Source of the DNA: JAGNLV01 sp964612145
Lineage (GTDB): Bacteria > Zixibacteria > MSB-5A5 > GN15 > FEB-12
NCBI GenBank assembly: GCA_964612145.1
Contig: CAZTBP010000021.1
Span: 1 to 64,000, forward strand
Direction of reading: 5' to 3'
DNA: 64,000 bases
Shown: piece by piece, positions 8,452-18,013 of the stretch
Layout: every line of letters starts with the position of its first letter
Numbering within the stretch: position 1 is the first letter of the stretch
Position numbers and translations under genes: made by a program
The notes under the pieces: generated by a model
Database searches by the model: none
The model's input: the letters and a program-made list of their open reading frames with translations, nothing else
Told to the model about the DNA's origin: nothing

Positions 8452-11400
8452 TTAGTCACTACAGTTTGGCGGGGGACCGCCCAGGAAGAGAAAGCCAACG
8501 AGATATGTAATGTCATCGACAGCAGGTGCAGCACCGCTGCTGTTCATATCGGCGGCCTCCAGGTAGGGGGGCGGCGGTCCGTTGCGAAACAAGTAGTCGA
8601 TCAGGAAGGTCAGATCGTCGACCGATGGCTCGGCTCCATCACCATTTACGTCACCACAGATATATTGCGGAGCCGGAATGACCGTCAGGATAATCGGAAT
8701 AGTCGCCTGATTCTGATTAGGATCATTATTAGAGATGAGGATGTCCGCCGAGACTGTGCCGGAATCAACGCCCTGGGTCGTTATCGTCACGTCGAGAGTA
8801 TCGGCGAGGCCGGGGTCGATTGCTCCGGCGTTCTGGCTGACGGTCAGCCACTGGAGCGGATTGATGAACGTTACTGCCAGCGAGTCTTTGAGGTATGGTG
8901 TGAGGTAAGCGACCTCGAGGCCGTCGGCACCGCTCGGACTCTCAATTCCAATTGTGGCGTGCTCGGTGTCAAACCCGGAATCAATGGCAAGATACTGGTA
9001 CTTGATGGTGCCATTGGAGTGCAGGATCACCTGAGCTGTGATGACGTCCCCGGGCGCGGCCATGTATTCCGGATAGTCAACGAACTGGATAATACAGCGT
9101 TCACCATCGGTGTGAAAGTACACGGCGGCGTTCGCGTTGTCATCGTCGATCGGATTGAGGTCGTCCCACAACCAGGCCAGCATGGCATTTGGCACCGAAT
9201 CGTTCGGGATACTCGTTTTGAATCGCGTCGAGAGATCGTCCGGAGAGAAACTAATCAGGCCGTTGGACCCGATATAGCACTGATCGAAGACTGACTCATA
9301 ATAGGGGAACGAAAATCCGATCTGGTGTGGCCCGGTGAAAGTATCATCACCGAGCTGGTCAACGATATTGGTGCCGATGCCACTGATATCAATCCAGTCG
9401 AAAGCAGGACCGTCCGCCTGGTCAGAGTCCACCCAGAAGTAGCCGTAGGCATCCGGACCACCGGCGTTGAACAGCAATTCGTGCCCGGTCCGTTGATCGA
9501 GATCGCCTTTGGACTGCTCGTACGATTGGAATTCCTCGGGATAGGTGCGAAAGGCAGGCTCCAGTTGGTCTGAATCTAAAAGGGACATCAGCAGAGTATC
9601 GCTGGTAGTGACCCTGCGGATGTTGTAGCTGAGGCCGCCCTGACCAATGTTGCTTATGACAATTTGGCTGGTCGCAGTGTCGCCGGCATCCAGTTCATAT
9701 TCCATCGAGAGCGGTGTAGCCTGCAGCTGAGGCGGGACATCCACCCGTATGTCATCGATGAACCAATTGTCGCAGTTGACGCATGAACCAAGGGATCGGA
9801 ACCGCAGTTGAAATCCGCTGTGGAAGGCGTCGGGACCGAGTGAGATAGATCGCTGCTCGAAGCCGCCCATGGGGGAGCCGTCGCCCGGTGCTTGATCGAG
9901 CACCACCCAGCCGCCCAGTGAATTCTTGAACTCGACAAACAAATCTTCTCCAGGATCGGGCGGTTCTGAGATGGCTCGCTGGAAGAAATAGGACAAGATG
10001 ACATCAGTCTGGCTGCCCAGGTCGATTGTCTGGGACGTAATCGTATCCGCTGGACCGTCAAGGTTGAGCGCATACGGAGCGGATGGTGGATTGAGGGCCT
10101 CGGTTGAGACCTCGGCTCCTGAATTCAACGGCCAGCGCAAGACAATCAGGGTATCTTCCGGAAAAGAGGCGAACCACGGGAAGCCGCCCGGCGGACCGGA
10201 AGAAATAGTTGTCAGCTCAGAGGAATCCTGTACAGTGGAATCATTGAATGAGGTAGCGATCACGAGAGACTGGCCAAAGTCGTTGGTTTCGGCTGCAGGT
10301 GGAACGGCAACCTCGACAATTATATTGGTAGAGTCGCCAGGGGCGATCAAGTTGGTCTGGCTGATCACTGACACGCCCGCACTATCGAGAATGACGGCCT
10401 CCCAGTCTATTGTTGATTGGGCGGTCAGCTCGTACTGGTCGCTGTTCAGGCCCTTGTTGGTGATAGTCAATCCGTATCGAACGGCATCGCCGGATGACCC
10501 GTATTGCGAGGCGAGCGCGGGGGTCACTCGCAGGTCGTAGCTGGGCGGATCACCAACATAAACGTCATCAATGAACCAGTCATCGAAGTCTCCGGCATTG
10601 CCAAAATTTCGCAGTCGAAGCCGGAATTGACGGTGACGGGCATCGGGTGGCAGTTCTAATCTAACCTCTTCGAAGTTCGTCATGTCCGGGCCATCGCCGG
10701 GGTACTGTGCGATTATTTGCCAATTGCCGGTGGAATCAAGATACTCGACGAAAAGATCGTCGCCGACTTCGGGCGACTCGCCGAGCCCGGTGCGCTGGTA
10801 CGAGAAGACCAGCAGGGTGTTATTAGTGCCCTCCAAATCTACAGCCTTGGAGATCACGGTGTCGGCACCGAAGGGATTGCCGTTTAGGTTTAGGGCGCGG
10901 GGGGGGGATGGAGGATTACTGGCCGTGAGCGCGTTGGTGGCATGAACGATTTTCACCCAGCGCGACGTGTCTACCGTGAAGTCCGGGAAGCTATCGGTAA
11001 ATGGAATGGCGACGGCTTCGCCACCGGAGACAGTAACCGCAGTTACCGTGTCACGGTGTATCGCATCGCCGACCGAGGCTATCTCAATCTGCGACGTTCG
11101 GGTTTCGCCATAGTCACTTGGGGGAATGGCCACGGCCACGTTGAAGGGATAGGTTTGGTCCGGCTGCAGAAAACCGGTTGAATTTATCGTGCCGGTACGC
11201 AAGCTGTCCCAGATACTGGTCGACCACTGCGACGTTATAAGTGTCAGGGTAAGTTCGTCTGGCAGGTTGCCGGTATTTTGTGCCACGTATTCAAACCAAA
11301 CCGTATCGTCTACCAGGCCCTCTTTGGTTAACTCGTTTGGGCTGACTGCAATTGAGTAATCGATGACTTTGAAATAGTGCACCCCGGCGGTATCGGCCTC

Positions 11401-13083
11401 ACCAGATTCATCAAGCGCCGTAAGGTAGTAGGAAATGAATGCACCGGGTGATTGCGGCGGGATGTATCCGACGAATTCTTCGGGGTTTACGCCCGGTGTT
11501 AATGTAACAGTCGCCGGCGTGGCATCTATGTCGTAATGCAGCAGTAGTGAATCGGTGACAAGAGTCGTATCGGATGTTATCTGACAGACGACTTCATAAG
11601 CGTTCAGGGTATCACGGGTATCTTTCAAGGGAGCATGGGCGATAGCGGTACCGGCCGAAATTGACTGCACAAGCAGCGCTGAGTTGTGGAGATTGAGTCG
11701 CCCGCCGGTGACTGTAATGCCATACAGCGATGTGATTGGATCGGTACCGTCGAGGATCGCTTGCAGAATGAGGGTGGCGACGCTGTCGGGATCCTGCTTT
11801 GCCATACCAATGACACCCTCGGCGGCTACTGAGTACATAAACGCGACCGCGCCCGCCACATGGGGAGTGGCCATCGAAGTTCCGGTCTTGTAGCCGTAGC
11901 CGCCTCCCGCAGTAGTGGAGTAGACGCCGGTCCCCGGAGCACCGAGATCAATGGTGGTCAGGCCGTAGCCAGCCCCCGAGTTGCGAGCGTCGTCATCGGT
12001 TGTGTTGGTGACCGACAGGAGATACCGGCTGGGACAGGCGGTCGGCACGTCGCCCTCGACGTCAATATCCATGCCGATATTCGCGGTTGCGGCGGCAGAG
12101 AGGATACCGTAGGCTCCCATCGAATCGTACATGGCACACCAGATAGGGTAGTTGGCAGGGTCGCCGTAATCTACACCAAAGGAGGAGTTGGTGACGACGA
12201 CAAAAGCGCCGTAGGCACCGTCAGTTTCGTTATACCTTGCGCGCATCTCCAGGGCGTAACCGTAGGCTTCAACGGCGATGGCTTCCTGACCCGTGGAGCC
12301 GGCTATAGGTAGGACCTTGACATTCCAGTTGACGCCGGTAACTCCGGCGGTGTTGTTGCCGATCGCGGCGCCGATTCCGGCGACGTGTGTGCCATGGTCA
12401 TTGCCGGGTACGGAGCCGTCGCTGTCATAAGCATCCCAACCATCGTAATCGTCGATATATCCGTTGCTGTCATCATCGATACCGTTGCCGGGTACTTCGT
12501 TGGTATTCTTGAAGTAGTCAATGTCGGGGTGATTCAGGTCACAGCCGCCGTCGACGACAGCTACGACGATCGGGTCGCACTGAGCGATGAGACCTGAGGT
12601 TGTCAAGTCCCAGGCCTCGGGGGCGTCGATATCGGCATCGGCGGTTCCTCCAGTCTGTCCGGTGTTGTGTATCCCCCACTGATTGGAGAAGCCGGGGTCA
12701 TCCGGGAAGGTCTGGCGCATCTCAATGTAGTGATTGAACTGTCCAAACTCAACGTCCGGGTCAAGCTGTACCCGGTCGAGAACTTGCTGGTGGTCGGCGG
12801 CCTTGAGTTGCCCGGTATTGTATCTGACAAGCCAGATGTTCATTCGGCGGGAAAGCAGCTTTACGGGGGTCAGGTTGATGTCGGCAAAAGTATCAGTTAG
12901 GGTCGAGGCATCTTTACCGGAAGCCATTTGGATTATCAGATCGCCGGGGACAAAAGACGACTCAGCCGCGACACGATTTGGCACAAGACAAAGAAGTATG
13001 ACAACGGACAACACAAGCGCAGATCCGGCGCTTGCGATCCGGCGCGGCGCGAATGAAACCATCGGGATTTTTCTCACAATCAT
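8452..13083 (-). CDS. Large secreted subtilisin-like (S8) serine protease with dockerin-like C-terminus
   Basis: 1543 residues. A signal peptide (about 10-40) and a fervidolysin-like propeptide (about 43-120) precede an S8 catalytic domain with Asp178 (VVDGG), His230 (DHGTHVAG), oxyanion Asn335 and Ser403 (GTSMATPHVAG), so it should be active. Downstream are beta-sandwich regions including two similar jelly-roll domains, each ending in a WFIDD motif, then a further Ig-like stretch and a dockerin-like pair of EF-hand-type repeats (GDVNGDG). The size and modular tail suggest a surface-anchored or released degradative protease. It is divergently oriented from the peptidase gene at 13391. No strong ribosome-binding site precedes the start; an internal ATG at codon 8 is an alternative. 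Confidence 0.92.
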   Translation of the reverse strand: MIVRKIPMVSFAPRRIASAGSALVLSVVILLCLVPNRVAAESSFVPGDLIIQMASGKDASTLTDTFADINLTPVKLLSRRMNIWLVRYNTGQLKAADHQQVLDRVQLDPDVEFGQFNHYIEMRQTFPDDPGFSNQWGIHNTGQTGGTADADIDAPEAWDLTTSGLIAQCDPIVVAVVDGGCDLNHPDIDYFKNTNEVPGNGIDDDSNGYIDDYDGWDAYDSDGSVPGNDHGTHVAGIGAAIGNNTAGVTGVNWNVKVLPIAGSTGQEAIAVEAYGYALEMRARYNETDGAYGAFVVVTNSSFGVDYGDPANYPIWCAMYDSMGAYGILSAAATANIGMDIDVEGDVPTACPSRYLLSVTNTTDDDARNSGAGYGLTTIDLGAPGTGVYSTTAGGGYGYKTGTSMATPHVAGAVAFMYSVAAEGVIGMAKQDPDSVATLILQAILDGTDPITSLYGITVTGGRLNLHNSALLVQSISAGTAIAHAPLKDTRDTLNAYEVVCQITSDTTLVTDSLLLHYDIDATPATVTLTPGVNPEEFVGYIPPQSPGAFISYYLTALDESGEADTAGVHYFKVIDYSIAVSPNELTKEGLVDDTVWFEYVAQNTGNLPDELTLTLITSQWSTSIWDSLRTGTINSTGFLQPDQTYPFNVAVAIPPSDYGETRTSQIEIASVGDAIHRDTVTAVTVSGGEAVAIPFTDSFPDFTVDTSRWVKIVHATNALTASNPPSPPRALNLNGNPFGADTVISKAVDLEGTNNTLLVFSYQRTGLGESPEVGDDLFVEYLDSTGNWQIIAQYPGDGPDMTNFEEVRLELPPDARHRQFRLRLRNFGNAGDFDDWFIDDVYVGDPPSYDLRVTPALASQYGSSGDAVRYGLTITNKGLNSDQYELTAQSTIDWEAVILDSAGVSVISQTNLIAPGDSTNIIVEVAVPPAAETNDFGQSLVIATSFNDSTVQDSSELTTISSGPPGGFPWFASFPEDTLIVLRWPLNSGAEVSTEALNPPSAPYALNLDGPADTITSQTIDLGSQTDVILSYFFQRAISEPPDPGEDLFVEFKNSLGGWVVLDQAPGDGSPMGGFEQRSISLGPDAFHSGFQLRFRSLGSCVNCDNWFIDDIRVDVPPQLQATPLSMEYELDAGDTATSQIVISNIGQGGLSYNIRRVTTSDTLLMSLLDSDQLEPAFRTYPEEFQSYEQSKGDLDQRTGHELLFNAGGPDAYGYFWVDSDQADGPAFDWIDISGIGTNIVDQLGDDTFTGPHQIGFSFPYYESVFDQCYIGSNGLISFSPDDLSTRFKTSIPNDSVPNAMLAWLWDDLNPIDDDNANAAVYFHTDGERCIIQFVDYPEYMAAPGDVITAQVILHSNGTIKYQYLAIDSGFDTEHATIGIESPSGADGLEVAYLTPYLKDSLAVTFINPLQWLTVSQNAGAIDPGLADTLDVTITTQGVDSGTVSADILISNNDPNQNQATIPIILTVIPAPQYICGDVNGDGAEPSVDDLTFLIDYLFRNGPPPPYLEAADMNSSGAAPAVDDITYLVGFLFLGGPPPNCSD

Positions 13084-13390
13084 CGTTTAGCAGTTTCTTG
13101 AATAGGTGCTATCGCTCGGGTGGACCGCAAAAAGGAGTATCGCCACCGGCGGATGAAGCACAGGCACATAACGTACCCAATCTAAGATAAAGCTAAACGA
13201 AATACTCTGAAAGTCAATAAGAATACGGTGTGGAGGGCCGTTGGTGGTGCTTCAGTGGGGGCTTATTTTCCTGCTGACTATTCACGGGTGATGATATAGA
13301 TTAAACGGTGCAGTGAAGCCAAATGTGTCAGGTTTTGGCGCACGCATGCATGGGTGACTCCGGTTCTTGTAATATATGGAGGTTATGAAA
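13084..13390. other. Divergent intergenic region between two peptidase genes
   Basis: A roughly 300-base gap separates the minus-strand subtilase and the plus-strand oligopeptidase, so it should hold promoters for both. The only clear element is the GGAGG ribosome-binding site at about 13378-13382 serving the plus gene. I see no convincing inverted repeat, RNA gene or additional reading frame. Confidence 0.5.
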
Positions 13391-15508
13391 ATGAAGCGCA
13401 CCTACTGGATTCCGGCTGCCCTGATATTGTTCTGTTGCGCAAGCGCAGCGGCACAGGATGAAGCCGCAATGCCGACGCCGCCCGAAGCACCGAAGCAGCT
13501 TCGGGTCGATACCGTTCATGGGCACGTTTTCGAAGACAACTACTACTGGATGCGAAGTCGGGGTGACTCGGCGGTTATCGCGTACCTCGAGGCAGAGAAC
13601 GCCTATACCGAGGCGATGACGGCCAAGACCGACTCGCTGGAGGAAGAGCTCTTTCAGGAACTGAAGGGACGCATCAAGGAAACCGATCTTTCGGTCCCGG
13701 CAAGGTATATGGACTATTTTTATTACTCGCGCACCGAGGAGGGACAGCAGTATGAAATTTACTGTCGGAAGAAAGGTTCACTTGAGGCCGAGGAAGAGGT
13801 CATCCTGAACATTAATACGCTGGCTGAGGGTCATGATTTTTACTCGGTCGGGGCATTTGAGATCAGCCCGAATCAGGAATTGCTGGCTTTTTCTTTCGAT
13901 ACGACCGGTAGTGAGACGTATACGCTGGTCGTGAAGAACCTTACCAACGGCGCCTATTTTTCCGACAGTATACCGGGAATGTCGTCAGCCGCCTGGGCGG
14001 CCGACAACAAGACTATTTTCTACACGACAGAAGACAGCACACGGCGGCCGGACAAACTGTGGCGGCATGTTCTGGGTACGGAAGGCGTGGAAGATGTGCT
14101 GGTTTATCACGAAACGGATCCGGCCTACTATCTGGGGATTACCGCGACCCGTAGCCGGGAGTATTTGCTGCTGGGTGTGGGTTCGATGATCACGTCAGAA
14201 TACCGGTATCTGAGGACCGACGATCCGACCGGGGAGTTCAGGTTGATTCGTCCGAGGCAGCAGGGGATCGAGTACACGGTGAATCACCAGGGTGACTATT
14301 TCTATATCAATACCAACGACAACGCCGTCAATTTCCGGTTGATGCAAGCGCCGGTTGACAATCCAGGTTATCAGAACTGGGAAGAAGTAATTCCCGCCCG
14401 GGATTCGGTTAAGATTAAAGGTATCGATTGCTTCGAGAATCACCTGGTGATTTACGAGCTGGCACGGGCGCTGCCGGAAGTGCGTATTCGCAATACGACC
14501 GATGACAGCGAGTACTATATCGAATTCCCGGAGCCGATCTACACCGTGTATCCGGACCGGAATCCATCCTACGACGCCCACAAACTGCGGTATAACTACC
14601 AGTCAATGGTCACGCCGAGTACGATCGTTCAATTCGATATGAACACGAAAGAGCGTGAAACTCTCAAACAGAAAGAAGTGCTCGGCGGTTTTGATCCCAA
14701 CGACTACGTGCAGGAGCGGATTTGGGCGCCGGCCGGCGATGGAGCGATGATCCCGATGTCACTGGTGTACCGCAAGGGGCTGAAGAAGAACGGCTCCAAC
14801 CCGGCTTATATGTATGGCTACGGGGCTTATGGCATGAACATGGAACCGTGGTTTTCAACCAACCGCATCAGCCTGCTGGATCGCGGCTTTGTCTATGCCG
14901 TGGCACATATTCGTGGCGGCGGCATGATGGGGCGGCCGTGGTATGAGGACGGCAAGCTGCTGAACAAGCGCAACACCTTTACCGATTTCATCGCATGTGG
15001 TGATTACCTGGTCAATGAGGGATACACGACCCACGAGAAAATGGCGATTTCCGGCGGTTCAGCCGGTGGACTGTTGATCGGGGCCGTCGTGAATATGCGT
15101 CCGGACCTGGCCGGGGTTGCAGTCGCCGAGGTACCGTTCGTTGACATTATGAATACGATGCTGGATGAGTCAATTCCGCTGACAGTAATCGAATACGAGG
15201 AGTGGGGCAACCCCAACGAAAGAGAGTATTTCGATTATATGCTGTCATACTCGCCGTACGACAATGTCGCGGTGAAGGATTATCCGGCGATGCTGATTAC
15301 GGCCGGGCTGAACGACCCGCGGGTACCGTACTGGGAGGCAGCCAAATGGACCGCCAAACTGAGGGATATGAAGACCGGCGATGACCCGATCCTGCTTAAG
15401 ACAAATTTGGGCGCGGGGCACATGGGCGCCTCCGGACGGTATGACTATCTACGGGAGGTGGCGTTTGAGTTCGCGTTTGTGCTGGATCAACTGGGGGTTG
15501 TGCAGTAG
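13391..15508 (+). CDS. Exported oligopeptidase B-type prolyl oligopeptidase (S9A)
   Basis: 705 residues from the ATG at 13391, which GGAGG precedes by 8 bases and which yields a tidy signal peptide ending ASAAAQ. An ATG 15 bases earlier contains the ribosome-binding site and is unlikely. A seven-bladed propeller (about 75-430) is followed by an alpha/beta-hydrolase domain with Ser557 (GGSAGG), Asp642 (NDPRVPYW) and His677 (GAGHMGA). The VAEVPFVD and MLDESIPLT segments are typical of oligopeptidase B, which cleaves short peptides after basic residues. E. coli PtrB is cytoplasmic, whereas this copy is exported and probably periplasmic. It appears monocistronic, with a strong terminator 33 bases downstream. 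Confidence 0.93.
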   Translation: MKRTYWIPAALILFCCASAAAQDEAAMPTPPEAPKQLRVDTVHGHVFEDNYYWMRSRGDSAVIAYLEAENAYTEAMTAKTDSLEEELFQELKGRIKETDLSVPARYMDYFYYSRTEEGQQYEIYCRKKGSLEAEEEVILNINTLAEGHDFYSVGAFEISPNQELLAFSFDTTGSETYTLVVKNLTNGAYFSDSIPGMSSAAWAADNKTIFYTTEDSTRRPDKLWRHVLGTEGVEDVLVYHETDPAYYLGITATRSREYLLLGVGSMITSEYRYLRTDDPTGEFRLIRPRQQGIEYTVNHQGDYFYINTNDNAVNFRLMQAPVDNPGYQNWEEVIPARDSVKIKGIDCFENHLVIYELARALPEVRIRNTTDDSEYYIEFPEPIYTVYPDRNPSYDAHKLRYNYQSMVTPSTIVQFDMNTKERETLKQKEVLGGFDPNDYVQERIWAPAGDGAMIPMSLVYRKGLKKNGSNPAYMYGYGAYGMNMEPWFSTNRISLLDRGFVYAVAHIRGGGMMGRPWYEDGKLLNKRNTFTDFIACGDYLVNEGYTTHEKMAISGGSAGGLLIGAVVNMRPDLAGVAVAEVPFVDIMNTMLDESIPLTVIEYEEWGNPNEREYFDYMLSYSPYDNVAVKDYPAMLITAGLNDPRVPYWEAAKWTAKLRDMKTGDDPILLKTNLGAGHMGASGRYDYLREVAFEFAFVLDQLGVVQ

Positions 15509-15540
15509 CGGCAGCGGGCGACAGATGTTGACGCAATTAA

Positions 15541-15579
15541 GAAATCCGCCGGGGCAGGGGAACACCGCCGGCGGATTTC
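15541..15579 (+). terminator. Strong terminator after the oligopeptidase gene
   Basis: A perfect 12-bp stem (GAAATCCGCCGG with CCGGCGGATTTC) encloses a 15-base loop and is followed by a short T tract. It ends the plus-strand peptidase transcript. Confidence 0.85.
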
Positions 15580-15763
15580 TTTAGGGGAGGTCTCATGAAG
15601 CACCAGTAGTATAATCGAATTTTATGGACCGAGTCAATCTTTTTTTACTGATCTGTACAGTTTTTTTCGGGAGAGGAGTTTGGCCATATAAACAGGTGCC
15701 CGGCACAAATAAAGCAGCGCTCTACATAGGCAGGCGTAAGCAGTTTTAAATTAAAGCTTTGCA

Positions 15764-15788
15764 GCTGCCGAACTTGGTGTCCGGCAGC
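15764..15788 (-). terminator. Possible weak terminator after the DUF6249-like gene
   Basis: GCTGCCG and CGGCAGC form a 7-bp stem with an 11-base loop just past the stop of the minus-strand gene at 15803. The following tract on that strand (TGCAAAGCTTTAATTT) is AT-rich but is not a clean T run. Confidence 0.35.
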
Positions 15789-15802
15789 CGCATCGCAAGC
15801 AG

Positions 15803-16165
15803 TTATGCGGGAGGATTTTGCGAGTGCTGCTCGGAGGACCGGAGCATCTTCTGGGCCAGGCCGAAATAAACCAGGAATCCAATTCCGGCAAACAGCAGCA
15901 TGAGGCCAAACGTGCCGCCGTCGTCGAACAGCTCCGGATTCAAGTAAGACAGCATCAGGGCCAATCCGAGGCCGACCAGCACGAGTCCCCATTTGAGGGA
16001 GGAAAGGCGCTGGGCCTCGATATCGTGGGCGAAAAACCCCCTGGCCCGCTCGTCGATTTCTCCCTTTTCGATCAGGAGCCGTTTGGTGCGGTAATCAAGT
16101 ATGATCTTGATTATCGCCACGAACGACCCGAATATTATGCCTGGAATAAGAACTTCAGTATACAT
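15803..16165 (-). CDS. Small DUF6249-like membrane protein
   Basis: 120 residues with three predicted membrane segments (about 4-21, 57-75 and 87-105). A short charged loop between the first two contains KRLLIEKGEID. This layout matches small DUF6249-type inner-membrane proteins that often sit beside ECF sigma/anti-sigma genes, as here with the divergent sigma factor at 16293. The start is supported by AAAGGAG nine bases upstream. Function is unknown; from its position it may belong to the same envelope-stress regulon, which is inference. Confidence 0.75.
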   Translation of the reverse strand: MYTEVLIPGIIFGSFVAIIKIILDYRTKRLLIEKGEIDERARGFFAHDIEAQRLSSLKWGLVLVGLGLALMLSYLNPELFDDGGTFGLMLLFAGIGFLVYFGLAQKMLRSSEQHSQNPPA

Positions 16166-16292
16166 TTGTCGTCTCCTTTGGTTAACCTGTTTCCTTCTGC
16201 TGCATCTGACCGACAGGGTTGCCGGTTTGTTGCAGTTTTTTTCGGAGGACCAGGTGCAACAATAAACGGTCTCATGCTGTCCTATAGTATGT

Positions 16293-16895
16293 ATGCAGGA
16301 TTATGCGGATGACAGCCGGACTCTGATTGCCGAGATTTTGAGCGGGAATCACCGAGCCTTTCACGTCTTCGTTGAGAAATATCAGCGTCTGGTGAGCCAT
16401 ATCGTGTTTCGAATGGTGAGTAACCGGGCCGACCGCGAAGACCTGTGTCAGGAGGTTTCTGTCAAAATGTATCGGAATCTGCGTGGGTTTAAATTCGGTT
16501 CGAAGGTCTCCACTTGGATTGCCCGGATTGCGTACAATACCTGCATCAATTATCTGGAAAAGAAAAAAGTCCCGCTTCTGCAGGATATGAGCAACGACGA
16601 CGATGAGCGCGATGCGATTGATGCGGCCGCGGATCAATCGATATCATTGGAAGTTCAAATTGAGAATCGGGACTTGTTTGAGCGGGTGCAAGCGGAGATG
16701 AAGCATTTGCCGCCACAATACGCGGCGGTTCTGACTTTGTATCATCTGGATGAGATGACGTACGAGGAGATTACCGAGATCACAGATCTTCCGATGGGGA
16801 CGGTCAAAAGCTATCTTTTTCGGGCCCGCAAGCTGCTGAAGGACAGATTGAATAATAAGTACCATATGGAGGATATATGGCAACAAGGCATATGA
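16293..16895 (+). CDS. ECF-family RNA polymerase sigma factor
   Basis: 200 residues with sigma region 2 (about 15-90, including the core-binding segment around DREDLCQEV) and region 4 (about 125-185, a helix-turn-helix around TYEEITEITDLPMGTVKSYL). There is no region 1 or 3, as expected for an extracytoplasmic-function sigma. It overlaps the next gene, a ZAS-type anti-sigma factor, by 19 bases, the classic regulated pair. The pair should redirect transcription in response to an envelope signal; its targets are not shown by the sequence. The ribosome-binding site is poor, so a nearby alternative start cannot be excluded. Confidence 0.93.
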   Translation: MQDYADDSRTLIAEILSGNHRAFHVFVEKYQRLVSHIVFRMVSNRADREDLCQEVSVKMYRNLRGFKFGSKVSTWIARIAYNTCINYLEKKKVPLLQDMSNDDDERDAIDAAADQSISLEVQIENRDLFERVQAEMKHLPPQYAAVLTLYHLDEMTYEEITEITDLPMGTVKSYLFRARKLLKDRLNNKYHMEDIWQQGI

Positions 16896-17395
16896 CCGAA
16901 GAGGAGATCCAGGCGTATCTGGACAAAGGCCAGTCGTCGCTGGACCAGGTGTTTGATTCGCATCTGTCGCAGTGCGGCGAGTGTCGGGCGAGAGTGAGCG
17001 AATACCGGCAGTTGTACGGCGCACTCGCCGAGGAGCCGAATGCAGTGCTTTCTCCGGGCTTTCCAGATACGGTGATTGCCCGGGTGGCGGCTGAGGATGC
17101 CAAGCGGGTCGAGCAGCGTCGATGGAACATACTTTATTCGACTTTGGGCGTATTGGGACTGATCGCGGCCTCGGCATACTTCATTAACTGGCAACCGCTG
17201 ATAGACAGTATTCGCAGCGCGCTGGCGCCGTCGCTGAACAGGGGTTCAGAGGCGCTGGCGGAATTGCAGTCGTCGGCGGCAAGTGCGGATCAAAACACGC
17301 TTCTTCTGCTGCTGTTTGTGGTGGTGGTGATTGCGATTATCGCCGGTGCCGACCATTTGCTGTTTCGGGGACGGCACGCTCGGTACTGCCTGTAA
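16877..17395 (+). CDS. Zinc-finger (ZAS-type) membrane anti-sigma factor
   Basis: 172 residues. The N-terminal cytoplasmic domain has the zinc-binding pattern His29-x3-Cys33-x2-Cys36 typical of ZAS anti-sigma factors. Two hydrophobic segments follow (about 78-100 and 143-163), the second very rich in Leu and Val. It should hold the ECF sigma encoded just upstream at the membrane until a signal releases it. GGAGG precedes the ATG, and the 19-base overlap implies coupled expression. The short region between the two membrane segments is the candidate sensory part. Confidence 0.88.
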   Translation: MATRHMTEEEIQAYLDKGQSSLDQVFDSHLSQCGECRARVSEYRQLYGALAEEPNAVLSPGFPDTVIARVAAEDAKRVEQRRWNILYSTLGVLGLIAASAYFINWQPLIDSIRSALAPSLNRGSEALAELQSSAASADQNTLLLLLFVVVVIAIIAGADHLLFRGRHARYCL

Positions 17396-17429
17396 AGTTC
17401 GCCCCCTTTGATTTTGCTTTCGTAAATAC

Positions 17430-17474
17430 CGGTCAGGCTTTACTATAAGGGAGAATAGTAAGCCTGACCGTTTT
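17430..17474 (+). terminator. Terminator after the sigma/anti-sigma pair
   Basis: CGGTCAGGCTTTACTAT pairs with ATAGTAAGCCTGACCG with a single bulged T, has an 8-base loop, and is followed by TTTTCTT. It separates the sigma operon from the OsmC gene. Confidence 0.85.
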
Positions 17475-17495
17475 CTTATTCAGGAGAGAATCTTC

Positions 17496-17963
17496 ATGGA
17501 GCAGAAGCAAGCCAGTGTGACTCTTCAGCGACTGAACGACTTTGAATTCAAAGTAAGTTTCAACGACAAGGGCCGGGAGCTGATCATGGATGAGCCGGAA
17601 CCACTCGGAGGCAATCAGGGACCAAACGCGTCGCAAGTGCTTTCGGCGGCGATCGGGAACTGCCTGTCAGCCAGTCTGCTGTTTTGCCTCCAGAAGTCCC
17701 GGGCCGAAGCGAAAGACCTCAAAACGACAGTTACGACGACCATCGGGCGCAACGACAAAGGGAGGTTTCGAGTCGAGAAAACAGAGGTCACCATCGAGCT
17801 GGAGGTTAGTGAAGATGACGACAAAAAGCTCGGTCGGTGTACGGATTTGTTCGAGGACTTTTGTATCGTCACTGCCGCCGTGAGGGAGGGGATCGAGGTT
17901 GATGTGACCATCAAGATGAAGGGGACAGACGAGGTCGTCTACGATTCCAGCGATCACAAATAG
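17496..17963 (+). CDS. OsmC/Ohr-family protein
   Basis: 155 residues matching the OsmC fold. Cys56 (IGNCLSA) and Cys123 (EDFCIVT) occupy the two conserved positions that form the thiol peroxidase pair in OsmC/Ohr proteins, so detoxification of organic peroxides is likely. Cys64 and Cys115 are extra cysteines. AGGAGAG precedes the start. The gene stands alone between a terminator and a convergent terminator shared with glnA. OsmC and Ohr subtypes cannot be separated reliably by eye here. Confidence 0.88.
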   Translation: MEQKQASVTLQRLNDFEFKVSFNDKGRELIMDEPEPLGGNQGPNASQVLSAAIGNCLSASLLFCLQKSRAEAKDLKTTVTTTIGRNDKGRFRVEKTEVTIELEVSEDDDKKLGRCTDLFEDFCIVTAAVREGIEVDVTIKMKGTDEVVYDSSDHK

Positions 17964-17981
17964 TCATCGGGAGGAATAAGA

Positions 17982-18009
17982 AAAGCCGCCGAAGTGCTTC
18001 GACGGCTTT
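17982..18009. terminator. Bidirectional terminator between osmC-like gene and glnA
   Basis: AAAGCCGCCGAAG pairs with CTTCGACGGCTTT (one mismatch) around a two-base loop. Convergent genes end on both sides, 18 bases and 4 bases away. Confidence 0.75.
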
Positions 18010-18013
18010 GATC